A stretch of 64,000 nt of DNA from Haematococcus lacustris (Eukaryota; Chlorophyta; Chlorophyceae; Chlamydomonadales; Haematococcaceae). Location of the stretch: the NCBI GenBank assembly GCA_030144725.1, contig JASKMD010000006.1, forward strand, positions 11,845,892 through 11,909,891, written 5' to 3'. Within the stretch, counting starts at the first letter, position 1. Each line of letters opens with the position of its first letter. This document shows, piece after piece, positions 10,076 through 21,720 of this stretch. The notes beneath the pieces are model-generated. The model saw only the letters and a program-made list of their open reading frames with translations. It had not been told where the DNA came from and did no database searches. The translations under genes were made by a program, and so were the position numbers.

Positions 10076-11815
10076 GGGAGCAGGAGCCGGAGGTGGTCAT
10101 CCCAGCTGTCCGAGCGGGGGTGCCAGTGCGCCACCTGGGGGTACCTCGTGGGGCGGCCTCCTACGCTGCCACCAGCGAGGCCGCCTTCGGGGGGGCGGCT
10201 GCGGCCATGATGGTAGCCTCCCTCCCTTGGCGGCCCCAAGGCCACAACCTCCTCGGGCGGGTGCAGGTGGCGCAGCACTGCCTGGCCTCCAAGTCCATCT
10301 ACCCAATGGCCTTCGTGCAACCCTCCACTCCTCTGGCGCAGGCCATGGCCTTGGCTGTCAATCGCTTTGTGGCAGCCTCAGACCTGCCCCAGGAGCGCAG
10401 CCCCAACAGCAGCCGCCTCTACCCTAGCAAGGTCATCTGCGTGATGCCCCGGGGGGAGGGAGGGGTGGGGCTTCCCGACCTAGTGGTCACCAGCACGGCC
10501 ATGCTGGCAAAGATGCTGGCCCAGCTCTGGTCGCCCCGGGTTCGTCCCTGGCAGCCACTGACCCACAGCCTGCTGGCAGACCCCTCCCACGGCCTCAGCA
10601 CGTGGGTCATCACCGACCCCGCCGCCCCCCCCTCGCGAGGCATCAGCCCGCGGCTGCAAGCTCACGTGGCGGCCCTGGCTGAGCTCAACCTGTTCCGTGC
10701 GGTGCCCCCCGCTAGCCAGTCCTTCTTCTCGGTGCTGGCGGAGCCGCTGTGGCACAACGCGCAAGTCCGCATGAACCCAGCAGCTAGGGAGGCAGCAGCT
10801 GAGCAGGGCTACACCCACGTCCGCCACGTGAGGGAGGCCCTCCACAGGCCCCAGCTGGAGGGGAGGCCCGCTGGGCTGCGGACCTGGTCAAGGCTTGCCT
10901 CCCCGAGCCCTGGCAGGGCATGGTGGACCGCCTGCAGCCTCCACAGCCGGAGTGGGAGTGCCTGAGGGTTGCGCCTGGGGTGGGGTTTGTGATGCTGCGC
11001 ACCCCCATGCTCCAGCCCTCCCACTGGGTGGGCCCCAACGGCCGCCTCTACCCACTAGACCCCACAGGGCAAGGGCCCCTAGGGGCTTTCTGGGCGGGGG
11101 AGGGGGCGGCCTGGGAGCCAGCAGCGGTGGCCCGGCTCAATAAGCCCAGCTACAGGCTGACCCCGGAGGAGCGAGCCACCCACCTCCGCCCTCTACCCGC
11201 CCAGCGTCACGAGGCGCAAGAGCTGGCTCAAGTGCAGGAGCAAGCAGGAGCCAGGGCGGTTGGCAGGGGAGGGGGGCGGGCGAGGGGGCGGGGCGGGGGC
11301 AAGGGGCGAGGGCGTGAAGGAGTGGAGGGCGTAGGGGAGAAGGGGGCGGGGCGAGAGGGCAGGCTGCCGACCCAGCTGACGAGGGGCCTGGCACCTGGCC
11401 TAAGGAGGAGTGGCTCTTGGGCCCCTGGGATCACCTGCAGCTGGACCCTCAGGTATGGGGCATGGGCACCACCACCCTGCTGGACTTCTCGGTCAAGCAT
11501 GCCAGGGTGCGCCTCTACCAGCTCCAGCGCGTCAGTGCCGACCCACTCTACCCACCCAGTGGGGGCCTGTGGCCTGCGCTGTGGGGTGTGCTCCCCCCCG
11601 GGCCGCGGGCGAACCGGAGGTGGCAGCGGTGGCTGATGGGGCCCTGAGGGAGCTGGAGATCAAGTGGCAGGCCAGCGCGCAGCAGGTGGCAGGCCAGGGG
11701 GCAGCGGGGGAGCGGGAGCAGCAGGGCAGGGATGTGGAGGAGCGGCTCCCCGAGGAGGTGCAGGGCAGCCAACCGCCTCGCTGGCTTGACACCTCCGCCA
11801 GGGCGCACCAGAGAC

Positions 11816-11828
11816 CCTCGCCGCAGAT
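11816..11828 (+). repeat. 13-bp target duplication, left copy
   Basis: CTCGCCGCAGATG precedes the nested LINE here and follows it at 22162-22174. The uninterrupted sequence is visible in LINE copy B at about 26356-26368. Confidence 0.9.
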
Positions 11829-13910
11829 GTACAACACCTTGCACAAGCAGCACGAGACATAGGGCACACCGTACACACCTTCAAAACTGAGCACATCTAC
11901 CATGCGAATGGTAAGTTCTCATCTGATACACTGAACCACTACCTCTACCGCAAACACCAAGAGCTACACACGTACCTGCACCCTGCCTCAACCTACCTGC
12001 CCATCCAGAGCATCACCCCCGAGGTGATCACAGCCGCTATTGCAAGTACGGGCGCCACATGCAACGATGCTGTCATCCTGCTATCCTACCAACACGCTAC
12101 AACCATTAAGCACACGCAACAAGGGTGGCACCAGCTGGACTCATTCAACCGCATGCCCAAACCACTCTCCACACCTGACGACTGGGGCAGCCTCCAAGGC
12201 AACCTGCTCACCATCTGCACGGGCAATGTGAGACACACAAGATTCATTAGGAGGGAAATCTGGATAGCGGACCCGCTGGGGGCCGCCACACCATCGGCGC
12301 TAGCAGAACACTTCCGAGATCATCTGGACCCGATAGATCTCACCACAGACCACACAGAGGCAAGAGGGACCCCCGGCCCCTTGCACGTGACCACCACCGA
12401 GACCGCCGAGACCAGCTGCACAACCGATAGCACACGCAGGGAGACAGCAGAGGGCATCCCCCCACACGACGAGCCTACCCGGCTGCGACAGCGCCGGGAC
12501 ACACCCACGGTCACTCTCCGTCCGCAAACACGTATCCACCGACCCACTACGCCCCTCGACAACGCCACCGACGCTGCCAACAAGCGCGTTCGAGTCACCA
12601 AGAGACACGGTAACGACACACACACTCAAACCCTCATGTTCAAATATCTCCGCAAACGCACCGCTGAGACCCACAACACTGGGCCAGTGTCCACCATAGA
12701 CGAGACACCTAAACCCACGCCAGACATCGACCTAGGTACGAACCAACATCACAGCCCCCCACCGCCACCCACCCCCAACCGGCAACACATCACCCTCACG
12801 ACCTTCAACGTCAGAGGCCTACACAGATCTAGAAACGAAGTTCTGAACCTTGTGCACAGCCAAAGCCCGGACATCCTGATCCTTACTGAAACCATGACCC
12901 AACCCAGGAGCAACAACCCTAGCTCTGGCTGGCTAAAGAGGGTTATGCCCAACTATACTGTCCACCGCCACCAAGGCCACAGCGAAGTCCTCATTGGCAT
13001 CAGACATGATCTAGCCATCCAGATGCAAGCTACCATGATACAACCGTGCACAGATGCGGATGTAAACACCCGCTGCGTCATCCTGAGCCTCCGCCAACGG
13101 CAAAGCGAAGAGCTCACACTCGTTGCCACGTACTGGCCCTCGGGGAACAACGACGACGCGCTCCCATTACGGAGGAAGATGCAAGAGCATATACGAACAG
13201 CCACTGGGCACCTGCCCGGCTCACTCATCCTGGCGGGAGATATCAATGCCACAATGAAAACAGAGGATCGCTCCGAGCACACCGAATACACACAAGACAA
13301 CATGATGAGGGAGTTCGCAACAGAGATGCGCCTGTCCGAAGCTGATCCCGGCGACCGGGCCTGGACCTACCAACAACCGCACTGCAACAACCGCATCGAC
13401 GCCATACTGACGCGCGACGCAAGACACGGCCCTGTACACCGCACGCACGTCGACACGAACGCATATCTTAGCGACCACAGACCACTCACCGCCACACTCA
13501 GTACAGCCCGACTGGGCATAGACCTGGCAGCCCCACAAAAACCTCAGAAGCACAGCCACACCATCCTTACCACCCCCATTACCAATAAGGACAGGGAAGC
13601 CTACCGCCTGGCAGTGCAACAACCCAGCTCAGGTGCCCCACAACTGCACGCACACCTGACAACTTACCTTGCTCCCATGTACACTGATGCTATCCACTTC
13701 CTGACCACGATTGACAAGGCCAACCCCCAACAACCACAGCGCCTAACGTTGGTAGCAGGCCTCCCAGCCAGGGAAGCTGTAGACACCGCAGCTACCATGC
13801 TCACAACCCTACTGCAAACCTGCAGGACGACAGCTATCAAGACGTGCAATACTAAGACCCTAACAAGGGGGGGCCAACACTACCAACGCAGGACCATGTG
13901 TAGGATTAGA
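11829..13910 (+). CDS. Dualen-like LINE: N-terminal region and AP endonuclease
   Basis: The frame is open from the 5' truncation point. The AP endonuclease, which would nick the target DNA, runs about 12790-13510. It shows TTFNVRGLH, the catalytic glutamate in ILTETMTQ, LAGDINATM, and the terminal SDHRPLTATL box. Before it lies a domain of about 150 residues with GWHQLDSFNRMPKPLSTPDD. That has a loose likeness to the active-site surroundings of cysteine proteases, but I do not claim it. A Pro/Thr/Arg-rich linker separates the two. The frame stops at TAG 13911-13913 and continues in phase, so this was one polyprotein. The true start is lost by 5' truncation. Confidence 0.85.
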
Positions 13911-13913
13911 TAG

Positions 13914-16900
13914 GCACTTGGCAAAAAGCTCAAAACCACCAGAGAACTCAGCCGGAAGGCTAGAGTGTTTTTCAAGCAAAACAACGTGCACCCAACCATC
14001 GATGAACTTATCCCAGAGACAGATACGACAAATGCGGAAACAAGGGAGGCGGTACAAGCGCGCCAGGGCGACGACACAACCGAAAATCACGTGCAGGCCG
14101 CGCTCGCCCAGCTGACCAACTCGTACCGCGACCAAATTCACAAGCTAGACGACGACGACTCCGCACTCGCCATCGCCAAAGCCCGTGTCAGAATGCAACA
14201 ACTAATAAGCACCCAGCCTAAGAAAGCGAACAAATACATCCTACGCCCGCCCCGCACCGATCACAAAGGCCTGCAGGCGCTAGCCGACCCCACCACCAAC
14301 AAGATATGCACGGCCCCGGCCGACCTGAACCGGATAATTACCGAGGCCTACAGACAAAAGCTCACGCCGCCGACCCCCAAAACTGGCAACTACACAAACA
14401 CGCAGACTCGAAACTACCCGTGGGCCCGCGCCAAAGCGGACGACCCTTTCACGATGCACACCTGCCAAAACGTACATTGGCTACACACAGCCATCATGGA
14501 CAAGGCAGGCTTCCAGGAATGCCTCAGCAGGCTGGCAGGAGGCAAGGCCCCGGGACCAGACGGCATTGAGAACGAGATCATCAAGATGCTGCCGTGGGAG
14601 ATGAGGGACACCATACACCAGCTGTTCATCATCATGTGGGCTACAGGCTGCACACCAACCACGTGGAAGACCAGTGACACATGCCTGCTCTACAAAGACA
14701 AAGGGCAAGAAACGGACCTTAACTCCTACAGGCCTGTGGGCCTAGCCAACACCGTCTACAAGCTGTGGACCAGCCTCATAACTAAGATGCTTTCTGAGTA
14801 TGCTGAAGCCAATGGGATGCTCAGCAAGAACCAAGCTGGGTTCCGCTCCCATAGGAACACTACACAACAGCTACAGATGCTTGTCATGGCCCTTGAAGAT
14901 GCTAAGCTGGCTAAGGCAGATATCTACGCGCTCGTGGTCGACTTCACCAGTGCGTTCAACACCACCTGCCAGGACAAACTACTATGGATCATGCACGACC
15001 TAGGCTTCCCCACGGACGCGACGGACGCAGTGAAGGACCTATACACGGGCGCTACAACGCGCTTCAGAACTCCCTACGGCCCCACTGACCCGGTACCCGT
15101 GGACCGGGGCACCATCCAGGGCGACTCACTCTCACCCTTCCTGTTCCTCATCTATATCGAACCCCTACTGCGCTGGCTGCAGGTGGGCGCGAGGGGCTAT
15201 AAATTCAAATCCGCGACGGCTGACAGCGGGGAACGCGCCACTGTCAGCAGCATTGACTATGCCGACGACATAGCAATCCTCTGCAACACACTCCGCAACC
15301 TCCGCTGCCAAGCGGACAAACTCTCAGCCTTCTCGGACTGGGGTCACCTCATCATCTCACACAGTAAAACCCTCGCAACAGCGGCGCTCCATCACTCGAT
15401 CGAAACCGGCATGTGCAGCAACGCGGCCGAAGCGGATAAGTGGGCCCGCCAACAACTCCAAACTGTAAGCTTACAAGGGAAACCCGTCACATACCACCGC
15501 CCGACCTCACCCTTCACCTACCTGGGTGTGCTCATCACCATGACGCTGGACTGGAAACCACAACACACCGCTATGATTACCCAGCTACGCCAAAAACTAG
15601 AGAGACTCAGACGCTCCTTTGCTAGCGCTAGACAGGCCATACACATCATCCGCACGGCCATCATACCCAGTCTAGCCTACAGCTTCTGCGCCGTGCCCTG
15701 CACCCCAGGGGACCTTGAGCTATATGACAGGTCCATTAATCAATGCGTTAAGCTTAAACTCAGACTCCCCCTGGGAACGCCCAACGCCATTGTCAGAGAA
15801 GACGCCGGGAAACTAGGCATGGGCATCAGCTCCACAGCTCAGGAATACCACGCTCGCAACACAACAGCCCTCACACAAAGCCTCCAGTCCACAGATGTGA
15901 CGCACGCCCACATCTCAAGGAGCATGCTACACAAGCAAATCACATGGCTCAATACCCTGGCCAACACTCAAGGACACCGCATGCTCACCCTCTTCCAACA
16001 TACCCTCAGGGCACGGCAACTAGTCTATACCTCACTAGCCGGGCTGGCAGCCACGGAAGGGGGACTACCCCTCTACCCCGAGGAATGCCACACACTCGGC
16101 CGCCTCATCACGCAAGCCAACAGTTCTCATGCACACGACGTCGTCAGCGCCAGCATCACCTGCCTCAAAAGCCTAGGCATTACCAACGCATGTGAGCTCA
16201 GCTGCGAGGGCAACACACACATCATCACGGGTAGCATGCTCACATCGAAATACGGGAAAAAGGTCAAACAGAAACACATTATCGCCCTCAACAAACTTGC
16301 GGCCATGGCGGCCCAGCCCTCATGCCCTGACGCGACCGCAACGCGCACCATCCGGGACAGCCGCAACACATCACTCACCCTACCGCCCGCCCAACGCAAA
16401 ATCACACCCTGGGCCGCGGGTCTCACGGAACTTGCGCCCACACCCGCCGTGCCAGACACCAGAACCCGCTATATGGATATGAAAGCGTATGCGGCCCTGC
16501 AAGCAACGCAACCAGCAACGGCGGACCGGGCCGCAGCGGCACCCGCAGTCCATGATGCTACCAGGACGAGCTCACGACTGCTGAAACGAGAGCAACGAGC
16601 AACACAACCGCCCCCGACGAAGCCCACTCTACCCAAGGCGGGCACGAAACGGAACAATGAGGGCAGACAGACCCAAACTATCCCGCAGGATATAGTGCGC
16701 ATAGTAGGCCTTGACCTCCCAGGACTCTCCAGCTGGAAGGTGGATAAAGCCTGCCGTTGTAAACCCAAGAACCTAGGCTGCATACTAGGGGCCATGTACG
16801 GCCACCAAGAGGCCATTACCAGCATAGATGGCTGGCAATGGGACGGCATCAACAAGGAAAACTACTACAAGGTGCATTGGAAGCCCACAGTCATAGATAG

Positions 16901-17105
16901 ATGGGCATTACCACTATGTGCAGAAGAAGGCTATACACCCACACACATAGAGACCATTAGCAGGGAAGAGGCTAAGGACGTGTGCACCTGTGAGCTGTGC
17001 TGGCTACCAAGAGGAGACAGCCCAACGTGCCACAACTGCAAGAGGGCCTACCACCCAGCCTGCCTTGAGGAAGCCCACCTGTCAGGACACAAGGAACCAG
17101 GATAC
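13914..17105 (+). CDS. Dualen-like LINE: reverse transcriptase and PHD-like finger
   Basis: The reverse transcriptase runs about 14540-15290. It shows GGKAPGPDGIENEI, SYRPVGLANTVYKLW, LSKNQAGFRSHRNTTQQLQM, VVDFTSAFNTTCQDKL, GTIQGDSLSPFLFLIY and the catalytic SIDYADDIAIL. A thumb region follows. Near the end a Cys/His cluster (CTCELCWLPRGDSPTCHNCK then YHPACLEE) looks like a PHD finger, a module that in other proteins reads histone tails. TAG 17106-17108 falls where PHD fingers usually have the Trp of the W-x-C-P-x-C end, and LCPICKFG follows in phase, so the finger was probably intact before a TGG to TAG change. Confidence 0.85.
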
Positions 17106-17108
17106 TAG

Positions 17109-19523
17109 CTGTGCCCTATATGCAAGTTCGGCAACAATGACTTCAAGACTACCATGCGTCAGTCAGCGCACTCGGACCTCATACGAGTACACTGGCACCC
17201 CACTCTCGAACCGGCGCCGCTCATCACGGCACACCTGGACTACATAGCAAAGCGCAACGACTACGACGAGGAAAACAGGCAGATACAAGAGGCCAGACAT
17301 GCGAGGCCCGACACGCACCTGCCGGCCCACACCCGACAGGGACTACCGGACCCGCACACCTGGCTACCCCGGTGCACCAACCTGCACTCGAAGGCCACCT
17401 TCCACACCTACCCCATCAACCCGCAGACGGACATCGTCGGGACGGGCAATTGCGAAACCTTCCTCCAACTTCACCCCCACATGACCGACCCCGCGATGAG
17501 CCTCAGCACGGGGGAGCCCATTATGCCACGGCACGACTTAGTGCAACACGTAACGGTCCACGACGAGTCGGGTCGCACAGCTGGCCTCCTGACAAAAGAC
17601 CAACACCAACATCTACACGCTTGGTTACAACACACACCACACACACGCAACCTGGCCACAGAGGTAGTGGCCCTACTAAGGAGACAGGACGCACAGAGCA
17701 GCCACCACCCCATGAGAGGGGCACAAGACAAAGCCCTTAACACCCTACACGCCACACGCAGCTTTCCAAGTACCGTCCAAAGATGGGCTGATCCACTCAC
17801 AGTTAGACCAGAAACCACCACCTATTGGAGCCCTGACATCAACGACACGGCCTTTGGGGCACACCACAACTGCCTACTGGTACGCCACACTGGCTTATCC
17901 ACATGGAATGTACCGGCAGACGATGCAGTGGCACTGAAATGCGTCAACCATGCTATACACTCAGCTACACAGGAGGAGGCCATGGCAACCATCATGCTGA
18001 TCCCTGGGAAAAAGGGCATCTCCTACCCTAAACACATTGACACCCTGCGGCGCTACCCTGAATACTGTCAGCACCTGGCTAGCATACCCCCCACCAAGAC
18101 CAGATGCTCCAAGCCAGGCAAGCACGCCAACCTCCACATCTACGTCATCTGGAATGCAGCGGGACAACAACTTGTCACCAAAGGCAATCCCCAAGGATGG
18201 CTGGCTAGCACTGCCACTGCCCTCCACCCACAACGGGACACACACCCAATCCGCAACAGACCAACGAATCAAAGCCAGCCAGCCACACCCCCTAGCGGCC
18301 ACAAACAACACATGCGCCTGCCGTTGGACAAGGACCTCCCCACCTCGGGGCACCAGCGCGGCCACCAACAACTCACGCACCATTCCACGACGCAGCCACG
18401 GATGGCCATCACCGAATGGGCCACGCTCGCGTACACGGACGGCAGCTGCATTAAGACCTCGGGGGCAGCCCCAGCGAGCGTCGGGGCGGGGGTTTATATC
18501 CCGGAGACCAACGTCCTCATCACCGTCGCCCTGGACGACCCAGAAAGCAACACCATCAACAAAGCGGAACTCACGGCGATACACGCGGCACTCACAGCGG
18601 GGGTCAAACGCATCGCCACCGACAGCCTATGCTCTATCTACCAGATCCGCCGAGCCCTCGCTAACCCGATGTCGCTCATCACACACAGGCACAACGACAT
18701 TTTGACCTCTATCGCCACCCTCATCATTGACAGCCCCGACACAATCCACTTCTACAAAGTCCGGGCCCACTCGGGAATTATCGGCAACGAAGGCGCCGAT
18801 GCCCTCGCCAAGCACGCGGCGTTACACCCAGAGCTGGCCAACACCCCGGCCTACCGCCCGACCACACGGACAGAGACCAACACCTGGCTCAACAACGAAA
18901 CCGATGGCAACACCCCCGCCCCACTGCCGGATTGCCGCCACAGCGTGAGAGCACACATGCACCGCAGGCACAGCCTCGGTCTCGCCAATCAAGACAGTAT
19001 CTACTACCAGATGTCCCAGGAGATCACCAAAGCCGCGGCGAAAGGAGCCGGCGAAAGGGTGATGACCGACACGAACATCTCCATACCCGCGCAACGAACT
19101 GCCCTTCTCTACCGTACCGGCGGGCTCTACAACCAGAAACTAGCTATGCGCTGGAAACGGGCGACGGATGACCGATGCCCGCTCTGCGGGAATGCGGATA
19201 GTGCCACTCACCTCCTCTCGGGCTGCAGCGAGACACTACCGATGGTGCAAGAAAGGCATAACGGGGCTGGCCGCCTCATCGCTAAAGCCATAAGCAAGGG
19301 TACCCTAGGCGGTTACATCAGCTTTGCGGACACCGGCAGCTGGGAGAAGGGCGCAAGAGAAGACCTCGACCTCCCTAACGACACACTACACACACCACTA
19401 CGAGCACTCGGACTACAGATAGCAGCAACCAAAAACACCACCAGACCAGACATTCTTATGGTGATGCCAACAAAGAAGACAGGCACACGTGGTAAAGCCA
19501 TTAAACGGGTCATCTACATATAA
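17109..19523 (+). CDS. Dualen-like LINE: RNase H, zinc finger, start of REL endonuclease
   Basis: The RNase H domain (about 18415-18830) would degrade the RNA strand of the hybrid. It is recognised from AYTDGSCIKTSG, the conserved Glu in INKAELTAIHAAL, ATDSLCSIYQIRRAL, and VRAHSGIIGNEGADALAKHA. A CCHC-type finger follows near 19175-19235 (CPLCGNADSATHLLSGCSE). Then RPDILMV (about 19440) appears to be the PD motif of a restriction-like endonuclease. The frame ends at a TAA just after this motif; the rest of the domain appears to be at about 21740. The region before RNase H (17.15-18.4 kb) has no domain I recognise. Confidence 0.83.
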   Translation: MCPICKFGNNDFKTTMRQSAHSDLIRVHWHPTLEPAPLITAHLDYIAKRNDYDEENRQIQEARHARPDTHLPAHTRQGLPDPHTWLPRCTNLHSKATFHTYPINPQTDIVGTGNCETFLQLHPHMTDPAMSLSTGEPIMPRHDLVQHVTVHDESGRTAGLLTKDQHQHLHAWLQHTPHTRNLATEVVALLRRQDAQSSHHPMRGAQDKALNTLHATRSFPSTVQRWADPLTVRPETTTYWSPDINDTAFGAHHNCLLVRHTGLSTWNVPADDAVALKCVNHAIHSATQEEAMATIMLIPGKKGISYPKHIDTLRRYPEYCQHLASIPPTKTRCSKPGKHANLHIYVIWNAAGQQLVTKGNPQGWLASTATALHPQRDTHPIRNRPTNQSQPATPPSGHKQHMRLPLDKDLPTSGHQRGHQQLTHHSTTQPRMAITEWATLAYTDGSCIKTSGAAPASVGAGVYIPETNVLITVALDDPESNTINKAELTAIHAALTAGVKRIATDSLCSIYQIRRALANPMSLITHRHNDILTSIATLIIDSPDTIHFYKVRAHSGIIGNEGADALAKHAALHPELANTPAYRPTTRTETNTWLNNETDGNTPAPLPDCRHSVRAHMHRRHSLGLANQDSIYYQMSQEITKAAAKGAGERVMTDTNISIPAQRTALLYRTGGLYNQKLAMRWKRATDDRCPLCGNADSATHLLSGCSETLPMVQERHNGAGRLIAKAISKGTLGGYISFADTGSWEKGAREDLDLPNDTLHTPLRALGLQIAATKNTTRPDILMVMPTKKTGTRGKAIKRVIYI

Positions 19524-20079
19524 AAAATATAAGGGGGCAAGATGAAAAATGTGCTCGGAATGGCCTGCGATTCAGCGTGCGACCTCGCAAAACTTTTTCA
19601 ACGCATAGTACATCGAGGAAACCGAGCGCGAGTCACTGTGCGGTAAGATCAAAAGTCTTTCTGAAAATTGGAGGTCTTAAAAATAGAGATGAGTAGTGGG
19701 TCTGGTAATGTATACGCCAGCGCGCCCACTCACGCGGCTTCGTTTTGAATGGTCTGGCCGCCCCGTCAACCGACAGCCCAGTCAAACAAAGACCCCCAAC
19801 CCCTGCGGAGTACAGCCCCGGCCTCAATGCCTGGCGTTTGTGGCTGCTCTCCAGCTGTTCCCTTCGCTCGCACTGGCTGCCAGCCCCCTTCAGTATTATA
19901 TGTGTAGATGTAGATGCTCACGGATGCGGCGCTTGGCCGTGTCGTGCGTGGCGTGCACGTCAACCTTGCGCACTGCCTATGCGGTAGAACATGTTCAGCC
20001 TCTGCTTCAGCGCGAGGGAGCCTCACGTCCCCAATGCACCTGATGGCAGGTGTCTAGCCCCGAAAAGCAGCCAGGCTAG
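19524..20079. other. Left part of an insert in the REL domain; no gene seen
   Basis: The sequence changes character abruptly after the truncated REL motif, starting with an AT-rich stretch (ATAAAAAATATAAGGGGGCA). No supported frame is present. The insert boundaries are not certain, and no clear target duplication or terminal repeat was found. Confidence 0.5.
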
Positions 20080-21365
20080 CAGCAGGGCAGCAGCAGCAGG
20101 GGCAGCAGCCGCAGGGGCAGCAGCTGCAGGGGCAGCAGCAGCGGCAGCGGCGGCAGGGGCGGCGGCGGAAGCAGCAGGGGCAGCAGGGGAAGCAGGGGCA
20201 GCAGGGGAAGCAGCAGCAGGGGAAGAAGTAGCAGCAGGGGCAGGGGTAGCAGGGGCAGCAGCAGCGGCAGCAGTGACAGCAGCGGCAGCAGCGGCAGCGG
20301 CGGCAGCAGCAGGGGCAGCAGCGGCGGCATCATCATCATCAGCAGCAGGGGCAGCAGTAACAGGGGCAGCAGCAGCAGGGGCAGCAGTAGCAGGGGCAGC
20401 AGCAGCAGGGGCAGCAGCAGCAGGGGCAGCAGTAGCAGGGGCAGCAGCATCAGGGGCAGCAGCAGCAGGGGCAGCAGTAGCAGGGGCAGCAGCAGCAGAG
20501 GCAGCAGCAGCAGGGGCAGCAGTAGGAGGGGCAGCAGCAGCAGGGGTAGCGGCGGCAGGGGCAGCAGCAGAAGGGGCAGCAGCAGCGGCAGCAGCGGCAG
20601 CAAGGGCAGCAGCAGCGGGGGCAGCATGGGCAGCTGCAGCAGGGGCAGCAGCAGCAAGGGCAGCAGCAGCAGGGGCAGCAGTAGCAGCAGGGGCAGCAGC
20701 AGCAGGGGCAGTAGCAGCAGGGGCAGCAGCAGCAGGGGCAGGGGCAGCAGCAGAAGGGGCAGCAGCAGAAGGGGCAGCAACAGCGGCAGCAGCAGCAGCA
20801 AGGGCAGCAACAGCAGGGGCAGCAGCAGCAGGGGCAGCAGCGGCGGCAGGGGCAGCAGCAGCAGGGGCAGCAGCAGCAGCGGCAGCAGCAGCAGGGGCAG
20901 CGGCGGCAGGGGCAGCAGCAGAAGGGGCAGCAGCAGCGGCAGCAAGGGCAGCAGCGGCAGCAAGGGCAGCAGCAGCGGGGGCAGCATGGGCAGCTGCAGC
21001 AGGGGCAGCCGCAGCAAGGGCAGCAGCAGCAGGGGCAGCAGTAGTAGCAGGGGCAGCAGCAGCAGGGGCAGTAGCAGCAGGGGCAGCAGCAGCAGGGGCA
21101 GGGGCAGCCGCAGCAAGGGCAGCAGCAGCAGGGGCAGCAGCAGCAGGGGCAGCAGTAGCAAAGGCAGCAGCAGCAGGGGCAGCAGCAGCAGGGGCAGCAG
21201 TAGCAGCAGCAGCAGGGGCAGCAGCAGCAGGGGCAGCAGCGGCGGCAGGGGCAGCAGAGGCGGCCGGGGCAGCAGCGGCGGCAGGGGCAGCAGGGGCAGC
21301 AGCAGCAGCGGCAACAGTGGTAGCAGTGGCAGCAGCGGCAGCAGGGGCAGCGGCAGTGGCAGCAA
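20080..21365 (+). repeat. 1.3-kb CAG/GGGGCAGCAG repeat tract
   Basis: This is a long run of AGCAGC triplets punctuated by GGGGCAGCAGCA units, imperfect and mixed in phase. It produces open frames on both strands reading as poly-Ala, Ser-Gly-rich, Leu-Pro or Cys-Pro products. That several frames are open at once shows composition rather than coding. It lies inside the insert splitting the nested LINE's second endonuclease. Confidence 0.93.
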
Positions 21366-21720
21366 ACATATGAACTAAAGCAGGAGGCAACAGCTTGAGC
21401 ATGCAACTGGGTGCGGCAGCAGGCAGGAAGCAGAGGGAGTTCCATTAGGGTGTTGATGGCACACTTGAAGGCCAGCGGTGCACAAAAGCAGCCATCACAT
21501 GTAACACTGCAGAAGTGATAACTGGACATCATGCTCACACACATTTTTCAGATGCCAGGGATGCAAAGCGGGCATCATGCAAGCATGCGAACATCATTAA
21601 CACACACATTGCAAGACTTGGACGTGCATAGTTTTGTTTGGCTGCATGCGGGCTTGCTTGACCGGCTGTCTATCGGGCTGGTTTTTGTTTAATATGTTGC
21701 CTGTTGCACGTCCGATGTGG
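21366..21720. other. Right part of the insert in the REL domain; no gene seen
   Basis: Mixed sequence with CATGCAAGCATG-like words and no supported gene. The right boundary with the LINE lies between about 21715 and 21747. Confidence 0.45.

Larger units (their letters stand above)
8933..11828 (+). mobile_element. LINE copy A, 5' portion (RT), split by nested element
   Basis: This non-LTR retrotransposon fragment begins TTTTCTTTAGTCTCTGTCTC and enters reverse transcriptase almost at once (KAPGLDGLP near 9016). It continues with GYRPIALLNCDVRLVARAVE (about 9206), LLDLAGAYDNVSW (about 9410), GASPLYWCIVLQPL (about 9600) and the catalytic YADD box (about 9760). The frame moves from 1 to 2 near 9460 and back near 9800, and TAG at 10051-10053 is a stop, so it is non-functional. 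The endonuclease expected upstream of RT is absent. The element is split after 11828 and resumes at 22163. Copy B carries the same frameshifts. Confidence 0.9.

Noticed and set aside
9795..11900. Numerous GC-rich minus-strand frames across LINE A/B
   Set aside because: They are shadows of the plus-strand LINE frames and lack any motif.
12024..12700. A cysteine-protease domain at the N terminus of the nested LINE
   Set aside because: The GWHQLDS-like resemblance is weak and no full catalytic set could be assigned.
19991..21402. Long open frames on both strands reading as poly-Ala, Ser-Gly, Leu-Pro or Cys-rich proteins
   Set aside because: Several frames on both strands are open at once through a simple CAG/GGGGCAG repeat, so this is composition and not coding.
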